The translations under genes were made by a program, and so were the position numbers. The notes below the pieces were generated by a model. It worked only from the letters and a program-made list of their open reading frames with translations, searched no databases and was not told where the DNA came from. Of a stretch of DNA of 17,310 nt, positions 12,513 to 17,310 are shown in pieces (within the stretch, counting starts at the first letter, position 1; each line of letters starts with the position of its first letter). This DNA comes from DAOTZU01 sp034433995. GTDB lineage: Bacteria; Chloroflexota; Anaerolineae; UBA1429. The DNA is taken from assembly GCA_034433995.1 (NCBI GenBank), contig DAOTZU010000291.1, positions 1 through 17,310 of the forward strand. The letters run 5' to 3'.

Positions 12513-13736
12513 GTGTTCAGCTTTGTGGAGGATGGGAGCATCACCTGCGTGCCCTGTTTTGAGGCGGCCGGCGTGGCCTGCGGGCTCAAGCCCAACGGCG
12601 CCCTGGATCTGGCTTTGGTGGCCGCATCGAGGCCCTGTGTGGCTGCGGGGGTCTTTACCACCAACCTTTTCCAAGCCGCGCCGGTGATCTATGATCGCCA
12701 AGTGTTGGCGCGCAACGCCGCCGGCGTGCAGGCCGTGGTGATCAACAGCGGTTGCGCCAACGCCTGCACGGGCGACCAGGGGCTGCGCGACGCGGCCGCC
12801 ACCGCCGTCGCTGCTGCCGCCGCCCTGGGCCTCCCTGAGGACGCAGTGCTGGTCATGTCCACAGGGGTTATCGGCAAGTTGCTGCCCATGGAGCGCATCT
12901 TGGCCGGGATTGCCGCCGCCACCGCCCAGCGCAGCGCCAAGGTGGAGGCGGGCCATGCCGCCGCCCGGGCCATCATGACCACCGATACCCGCCCCAAAGA
13001 GATCGCCCTGCGGGTGCAGACGGCAGAGGGCCATTTTACCATCGCCGGCATGGCCAAGGGCGCGGGGATGATCCATCCCAACATGGCCACCTTGTTGAGC
13101 CTCGTCGTCACCGATGTGGCGCTTTCCCCGGCCTTGGCCCAGCGAGCCCTGCGCGAGGCGGTGGATGAGAGTTTCAACATGATCACCGTGGATGGCGATA
13201 CCAGCACCAACGATACCGTGCTCCTTTTGGCCAACGGTGCGGCCGGTTTGGCGCCCATCACCCATGAGGCCTCACCCCTTTACGCCGCCTTTGGCGCGGC
13301 CCTGCGCGAGGTGTTGCTCCATCTGGCCCAGGCCATCGTCCGCGATGGTGAGGGGGCGACGCGGTTCATCGCCATCACCGTGGAGGAGGCCGCCGACCGG
13401 GCCGGCGCCAAGCAGGTGGCCATGGCGGTGGCCAAGTCGCTTTTGGTCAAGACGGCCATCTATGGCCAAGACGCGAACTGGGGGCGGATCGTCTGCGCCA
13501 TCGGCTATAGCGGGGTGCCTTTGCAGCCGGAGCGGGTGGGGGTTTGGTTGGGCGATCTAGAGCTGGTGCGCGGCGGGGCGCCCTACCATCTGGATGAGGA
13601 GCGGGCCAGCCAGATCTTGGCCCAGGCCGAGATACCCATCCGCATCACCTTGGGCCAAGGGGAGGCGCGGGCGACGGTTTGGACATGTGATCTCTCCCAC
13701 CGCTATGTGGATATCAACGCCCATTACCGCACCTAG
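12513..13736 (+). CDS. argJ: Bifunctional ornithine acetyltransferase/N-acetylglutamate synthase
   Basis: A 407-residue ArgJ of normal length. It transfers the acetyl group of N-acetylornithine to glutamate (cyclic arginine pathway) and may also use acetyl-CoA. Visible features: VAAGVFTTNLFQAAPV near the N-terminus; the oxyanion region STGVIGKLLPM; and the self-cleavage site GMIHPNMATLLS, where Thr193 becomes the N-terminal nucleophile of the beta subunit. TVDGDTSTNDT is in the beta subunit. The C-terminus is SHRYVDINAHYRT, matching the family's conserved Y..IN..Y.T ending. The start is GTG, chosen because AAGGAG lies 8 nt upstream; the longer frame back to 12474 would overlap the lipoprotein gene. 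It is the last gene of the lipoprotein operon and its stop interlocks with that of the convergent M20 hydrolase. No other arg biosynthesis gene is in the window. Confidence 0.95.
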   Translation: MFSFVEDGSITCVPCFEAAGVACGLKPNGALDLALVAASRPCVAAGVFTTNLFQAAPVIYDRQVLARNAAGVQAVVINSGCANACTGDQGLRDAAATAVAAAAALGLPEDAVLVMSTGVIGKLLPMERILAGIAAATAQRSAKVEAGHAAARAIMTTDTRPKEIALRVQTAEGHFTIAGMAKGAGMIHPNMATLLSLVVTDVALSPALAQRALREAVDESFNMITVDGDTSTNDTVLLLANGAAGLAPITHEASPLYAAFGAALREVLLHLAQAIVRDGEGATRFIAITVEEAADRAGAKQVAMAVAKSLLVKTAIYGQDANWGRIVCAIGYSGVPLQPERVGVWLGDLELVRGGAPYHLDEERASQILAQAEIPIRITLGQGEARATVWTCDLSHRYVDINAHYRT

Positions 13737-14920
13737 CGCGTGCCCAACATGCGCACGGCCAGCTCGGCGTAAACCCGGGCCGCCGCCTCCAGGTCTTGGA
13801 GCTTGACTTGCTCCTCCGTGGTATGGGCGTAGCGCTCCTCGCCCGGACCGAACCCGATGGTGGGGATGCCGGCGACGCCGGCGGTGTAGACGCCGTCGGT
13901 GGAGAAATCCCATTTGCCCACGTGGGGCACAAAACCCAGCACATCGGTCACCACATCCGCTGCCGCGCAGAGCCAGGGGTGATCCTCGGCGGTGGCCCAG
14001 AAGGGCAAGTGCTGGCGCCCGCGGAGCTCGTAGCCGGTATAACTCACGCCCCGGTATTCCTCCACCTCGACGGTGGCGTTGGCGCCCTCACGAGAGATGA
14101 CGCGCTTGATCTCGGCCAATGCTTTGGCCTCCGTCTCGCCGGCGGTCAGGCGGCGATCAATGTAGAGGGTGCAGAGATCGGGGATGGCGTTGCGGCTCCC
14201 GGCCACGCTCTGGATCTCGGTGACGGCGATGCTGCCCTTGCCCAGGAATGCGTCGTGATTCAAATTGGGGGCCAGGATCTCCAGCCCCACGATCAACCGG
14301 GCGGCCTCATAAATGGCATTGACCCCACGCTCCGGAGCGGAGGCATGGCAGGAGCGCCCGCGCACCGTCATGCGCAGGGCGAGCCGCCCCCGCTGCCCAC
14401 GGGCGAGCTGTAAATTGGTGGCCTCGCCCAGGAGCACCCAATCGGGCCGCAACTGCTCCACTTCAATAACGTGGCGGATGGCCAGCCCTTCGCAGGGCTC
14501 CTCTTGGACCACGCCCACCACATAGAGATCGCCGGCCAATTGCACGCCACCGGCCCGCAGAGACTGAACGGCATAGATCATGGCCGCCAGCGCGCCTTTC
14601 ATATCCACCGCGCCCCGGCCGTAAAGGATCCCCTTCTCGATCTCGCCGCCAAAGGGGGGGCGCGCCCAGGCCGCCGGATCGCCCACGTCCACCGTGTCCA
14701 AATGGGCATCGTACAAGAGCTTTCGGCCCTGGTTGGCCCCAAAGCGGCCGATGACGTTGCCCATGCGGTCCACCCGCACCTCGTCAAAGCCGACGCGCTC
14801 CATCTCCTGGGTCACCAGCGCCGCCACCGCCCCCTCTTGGCCGGAGAGGCTGGGCGTGCGCACCAGCTCTTGGGCAAAGCGGCCAAGGGCGTCGCGTTGT
14901 ATGGATCTCTTGGTGGGCAT
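13733..14920 (-). CDS. M20-family metallohydrolase, YgeY-like (possible deacetylase/amidohydrolase)
   Basis: A 395-residue zinc peptidase/deacylase of family M20. Predicted metal and catalytic residues: His73 and Asp75 in YDAHLDTVD; Asp106 in GRGAVDMKG; the Glu140-Glu141 pair in VQEEP; Glu166 in LGEATNL; and a C-terminal His in EERYAHTTEEQ. The lid domain has RGQRGRLALRMTVRGRSCHA and SAPERGVNAIYEA, and the central IDRRLTAGET. These closely match E. coli YgeY, whose substrate is not firmly known, more than ArgE or DapE. An ATG with GGGGAGG 7 nt upstream sets the start. It converges on argJ with overlapping stops. Because M20 enzymes include N-acetylornithine and N-acetylcitrulline deacetylases, and argJ is the neighbour, a role in arginine or peptide nitrogen metabolism is plausible; the divergent direction means they are not co-transcribed. 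Confidence 0.9.
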   Translation of the reverse strand: MPTKRSIQRDALGRFAQELVRTPSLSGQEGAVAALVTQEMERVGFDEVRVDRMGNVIGRFGANQGRKLLYDAHLDTVDVGDPAAWARPPFGGEIEKGILYGRGAVDMKGALAAMIYAVQSLRAGGVQLAGDLYVVGVVQEEPCEGLAIRHVIEVEQLRPDWVLLGEATNLQLARGQRGRLALRMTVRGRSCHASAPERGVNAIYEAARLIVGLEILAPNLNHDAFLGKGSIAVTEIQSVAGSRNAIPDLCTLYIDRRLTAGETEAKALAEIKRVISREGANATVEVEEYRGVSYTGYELRGRQHLPFWATAEDHPWLCAAADVVTDVLGFVPHVGKWDFSTDGVYTAGVAGIPTIGFGPGEERYAHTTEEQVKLQDLEAAARVYAELAVRMLGTR

Positions 14921-15033
14921 AGTAGGGCCTCCCCTTATGGCTCTCTCATCGGCGGTCGGCGCCGCCGCGAACGCATGCCACGCTCTGCAACGCTCCCGCC
15001 GTGGGATGCTGCGCGCTGCTCCGGATGATCACC

Positions 15034-16464
15034 TCAGTAGGCCCCAGATCCCAAAAGGACGGTGGGGATGGTGCGCAAAAGGATGCGCAGATCCAGAGCG
15101 GGCGACCAATTCTCGATATAGTAGATATCCAGGAGCACCATCTCGTCAAAGGTCAGATCGCTGCGGCCGCTCACCTGCCAAAGGCCGGTGAGCCCCGGCG
15201 AGACCTCCAGCCGGCGCAGGTGCCAAGGAGCATACGCCTCCACCTCGGAGGGCAAAGGTGGCCGCGGGCCCACCAGGCTCATCTCGCCCTTGAGGACATT
15301 CCACAACTGGGGCAGCTCGTCCAGGCTCATGCGCCGCAGAACACGGCCCACCCGCGTCCGTCGGGGGTCGTCGCGCATCTTGAAAAGGGGGCCGGTGGCC
15401 TCGTTCTGCTGATGCAGGAGGGGCAACCTGCTCTCGGCATCCACAAACATGGAGCGAAACTTGAAACAGGTAAAGGGAACCCCGCCGCGGCCGACGCGGG
15501 TTTGCCTAAAGATCACGGGGCCGGGCGAATCGAGCTTGATGGCGAGGGCGATGAGGGCCAAAAGAGGCGCCGAGATCACCAGGCCGAGGCCGGCGAGGAC
15601 CACATCCATGAGCCGCTTGGCCACACGCTGCCAATCGCGCAAGGTGGGCTCGCGCACCCCCAAGAGTGGAACCCCGTTGAGGTTATCGGCAACGACCCGG
15701 TTGAGGGTCATCTGAAAAAGGTCGGGCACGATGCGCACCGTGATCCCGGCCTGCTGGCAGTGCTCCATGATCCGTTGGATCTTGGCATGACATGTCCAAG
15801 GCAAGGCGATGATCACCTGGTCAATCCCTTGGGAGGCAATCACCTCGGCGATTTTATCCGTGGTGCCCAGGGCAGGGTAGCGCCCGATATCCGTCTGCGA
15901 TTTGATCGGGTCATCATCCAAAAAGCCCACGATACGGTAGCCCAGTTGGGGAGAGGCGACGACGGCGCGCATCACCGAACGGCCCATCTCGCCGGCGCCC
16001 ACAATGAGCACCCGCTCCACCCCCAGCCCGCGCTTGTGGCGCCACCCGATGATGGCGCGTTCGATGGCGCGGCTCAGGCCCAGAAGGATGACGGTCACAA
16101 TCCCGGTATAACCAAAGATCAGCCGAGAATAGTAGCTGGGCGTGGCCAGAAAGATGATGACGATCATGGCGGCGATGCCGGTCACCGTGCCGCGCAGAAT
16201 GAGGTAAAATTCGTCATAGAAAAAGGCGTCGCGCTTTAGACGGTAGGCGCCCTCCAGCCAATAGACCAGCAGCAGGATCGCCGTCAGCGCCAGGATGCTG
16301 GGAATGTACACTCGGAAGGGGACCAGATAGGCCGGCTCCACCGTGCGAATCCATTGCAGCTCGTAGCGGATCCAGTAAGCGATGGCGAAGGCGAGGACGA
16401 TCAAGGCCCCATCCAAGAGCACCTTGCCATAGCGCCACAGGCGCAGCTCGCGTTCTCGTTTCAT
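15034..16464 (-). CDS. Exopolysaccharide polyprenyl glycosylphosphotransferase (WbaP/WcaJ-type initiating sugar transferase)
   Basis: A 476-residue membrane enzyme that would start a surface polysaccharide by moving a sugar-1-phosphate from a UDP-sugar to undecaprenyl phosphate. Residues 1-140 contain four to five membrane helices. About 150-270 is the soluble CoA-binding-like Rossmann domain (RVLIVGAGEMGRSVM, then IVGFLDDDP). The rest is the catalytic domain: membrane re-entrant segment KRLMDVVLAGLGLVISAPLL, then PGPVIFRQTRVGRGG, FTCFKFRSM, and SLDELPQLWNVLKGEMSLVG followed by PRPP. The Asp382-Glu383 pair is the expected catalytic dyad. The ATG overlaps the stop of the upstream glycosyltransferase (ATGA), with GAGG 7 nt before it, so the two genes are translationally coupled. 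A start 21 codons upstream is possible but would add a non-family N-terminus inside the other gene. Which sugar is used cannot be read. Confidence 0.95.
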   Translation of the reverse strand: MKRERELRLWRYGKVLLDGALIVLAFAIAYWIRYELQWIRTVEPAYLVPFRVYIPSILALTAILLLVYWLEGAYRLKRDAFFYDEFYLILRGTVTGIAAMIVIIFLATPSYYSRLIFGYTGIVTVILLGLSRAIERAIIGWRHKRGLGVERVLIVGAGEMGRSVMRAVVASPQLGYRIVGFLDDDPIKSQTDIGRYPALGTTDKIAEVIASQGIDQVIIALPWTCHAKIQRIMEHCQQAGITVRIVPDLFQMTLNRVVADNLNGVPLLGVREPTLRDWQRVAKRLMDVVLAGLGLVISAPLLALIALAIKLDSPGPVIFRQTRVGRGGVPFTCFKFRSMFVDAESRLPLLHQQNEATGPLFKMRDDPRRTRVGRVLRRMSLDELPQLWNVLKGEMSLVGPRPPLPSEVEAYAPWHLRRLEVSPGLTGLWQVSGRSDLTFDEMVLLDIYYIENWSPALDLRILLRTIPTVLLGSGAY

Positions 16465-17310
16465 CCTTGAGCCTCTGTCAACAGATGGCGATAGAGCTTG
16501 GCCGTTTTGGCCGCCGTGGCCCGCCAAGAGAGGGCCTGGGCCCGGGCCAGCCCCGCTGCGATGAGGCGTTGGCGACGTGGACCATCCTCCACTACCTCGC
16601 GGATGGCCTCGGCCAGGGCCTGGGCATCCAACGGAGGCACGATGACTCCCGCCTCGCCGACCACCTCCGGCAGGGAGGAGGCGGCAGAGACCACCACCGG
16701 CACGCCACAGGCCATCGCCTCCAGGGGCGGCAAGCCAAAGCCCTCATAAAGGGAAGGATAGACAAAGACGTCGGCCGCATTATACCACCAAGGGAGTTCC
16801 TCTTGGGGCACATAGCCGGCGAACAGGACCGCCTGGCCCAGATGGAGGCGCGCCACCGTGGCCTCGATCTCCTCATAATACCACCCCTTGCCCCCGGCGA
16901 TGACCAAGCGATGGTGGAAGCCGGGATCCCGGCGCAGGAGGGCGTAGGCCTCCAGGAGGGTGGTGAGATTCTTGCGTGGCTCCAAAGTGCCCAGGTAAAG
17001 GATCATCCGCTCCGGCAATTGCCGCTTGTGGCGCAAGGCTGCCAGAGCCGCCGTATCTTGCATGGGCCGCATCTCCTCGCCCACGCCCAGCGGGATCACC
17101 GAGATCCGCTCCGGCGGCACATCCAAAAGGGTGATGAGGTCCTGGCGGGTGTGTTGCGAGGAGGCGATGATATGGTGGGCGTGACGCACCGTCTGCCGGG
17201 TGAAGCGCTGGAGATAGCGCCAGTTAAAGGGCCGAAACCACTGGGGGAAACGATAAAAGGTCAGATCGTGCACCGAGACCACCACAGGGCAGGGAGGCAC
17301 CCACGGGCCC
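16461..17310 (-). CDS. GT4-family glycosyltransferase (N-terminus cut by window edge)
   Basis: The C-terminal 282 residues of a GT-B glycosyltransferase of family GT4. The frame stays open to the right edge (GPW-VPPCPVVVSVHDLT), so the gene starts outside the window; a GTG at 17300 is internal. Motifs: VSVHDLTFYRFPQWF; the domain linker ISVIPLGV; ILYLGTLEPRKNLTTLLEAY at the start of the nucleotide-sugar-binding domain; VLFAGYVPQEELPWWYNAAD; and the donor-binding E-x7-E motif in YEGFGLPPLEAMACGVPVV. These residues match mannosyl- and other hexosyl-transferases that act on lipid-linked oligosaccharides. It overlaps the downstream initiating transferase by 4 bp (ATGA), placing both in a surface polysaccharide operon. 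The donor sugar is unknown. Confidence 0.92.
   Translation of the reverse strand, partial: GPWVPPCPVVVSVHDLTFYRFPQWFRPFNWRYLQRFTRQTVRHAHHIIASSQHTRQDLITLLDVPPERISVIPLGVGEEMRPMQDTAALAALRHKRQLPERMILYLGTLEPRKNLTTLLEAYALLRRDPGFHHRLVIAGGKGWYYEEIEATVARLHLGQAVLFAGYVPQEELPWWYNAADVFVYPSLYEGFGLPPLEAMACGVPVVVSAASSLPEVVGEAGVIVPPLDAQALAEAIREVVEDGPRRQRLIAAGLARAQALSWRATAAKTAKLYRHLLTEAQG

Noticed and set aside
15001..16239. Plus-strand open frame of 412 codons
   Set aside because: It is the mirror of the sugar transferase gene, with low-complexity His/Gln/Gly composition and no recognisable motif or ribosome-binding site.

Overview
This is about 17.3 kb of GC-rich bacterial chromosome. No rRNA, tRNA, CRISPR array, transposase or phage gene is visible. 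The best guess for the source is a member of the Chloroflexota (Anaerolineae-like). The reasons are lipoproteins with long Pro/Thr-rich linkers, a LysM lipoprotein, an anti-sigma/FecR protein carrying DUF5666-like repeats, and many short intergenic palindromes. This assignment is inference from style and not from a marker gene. Several genes have near-consensus housekeeping promoters (TTGACN, 16-17 bp spacer, TATAAT-like -10 box).

Layout. (1) Positions 1-3334, minus strand: a peptide/dipeptide-type ABC importer. A strong promoter drives a 178-nt leader, the lipoprotein binding protein, a hairpin, permease B and permease C; permease C runs off the left edge. (2) 3417-4584, minus strand: a three-LysM lipoprotein and a free-standing 78-residue lipoyl-carrier protein, each with its own promoter. 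(3) 4721-4903: a cluster of three tight hairpins, followed by a perfect TTGACA-17-TATAAT promoter overlapped by a 34-bp imperfect palindrome. (4) 4905-6287, plus strand: an IscR/CymR-like Rrf2 regulator with three cysteines, and cysteine synthase, in one operon. (5) 6326-8753, minus strand: an ECF-type sigma factor and a downstream zinc-finger/FecR membrane protein with two DUF5666-like repeats. (6) 8966-10535, plus strand: a diacylglycerol/sphingosine-kinase-like lipid kinase, then a Yip1-family membrane protein ending in a clear rho-independent terminator. (7) 10545-13736, plus strand: a large lipoprotein with propeller-like repeats and a C-terminal membrane domain, followed 13 bp later by argJ. 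(8) 13733-17310, minus strand: a YgeY-like M20 hydrolase whose stop codon interlocks with that of argJ, a polyprenyl glycosylphosphotransferase, and a GT4 glycosyltransferase cut by the right edge.

How the genes fit together. Peptide import, cysteine synthesis, arginine (N-acetylornithine) synthesis and an M20 amidohydrolase give a nitrogen/amino-acid theme. The sigma/FecR pair, the lipoproteins and the exopolysaccharide-initiation genes give a cell-envelope theme. The most informative non-coding signals are the palindromic operator at the Rrf2-cysK promoter, the composite hairpin element beside it, and the structured RNA regions before the importer's binding-protein gene and before permease B. 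I did not find a clearly new multi-gene defence or metabolic system. The least conventional genes are the stand-alone lipoyl protein, the zinc-finger/FecR/DUF5666 protein and the lipoprotein with a polytopic tail.
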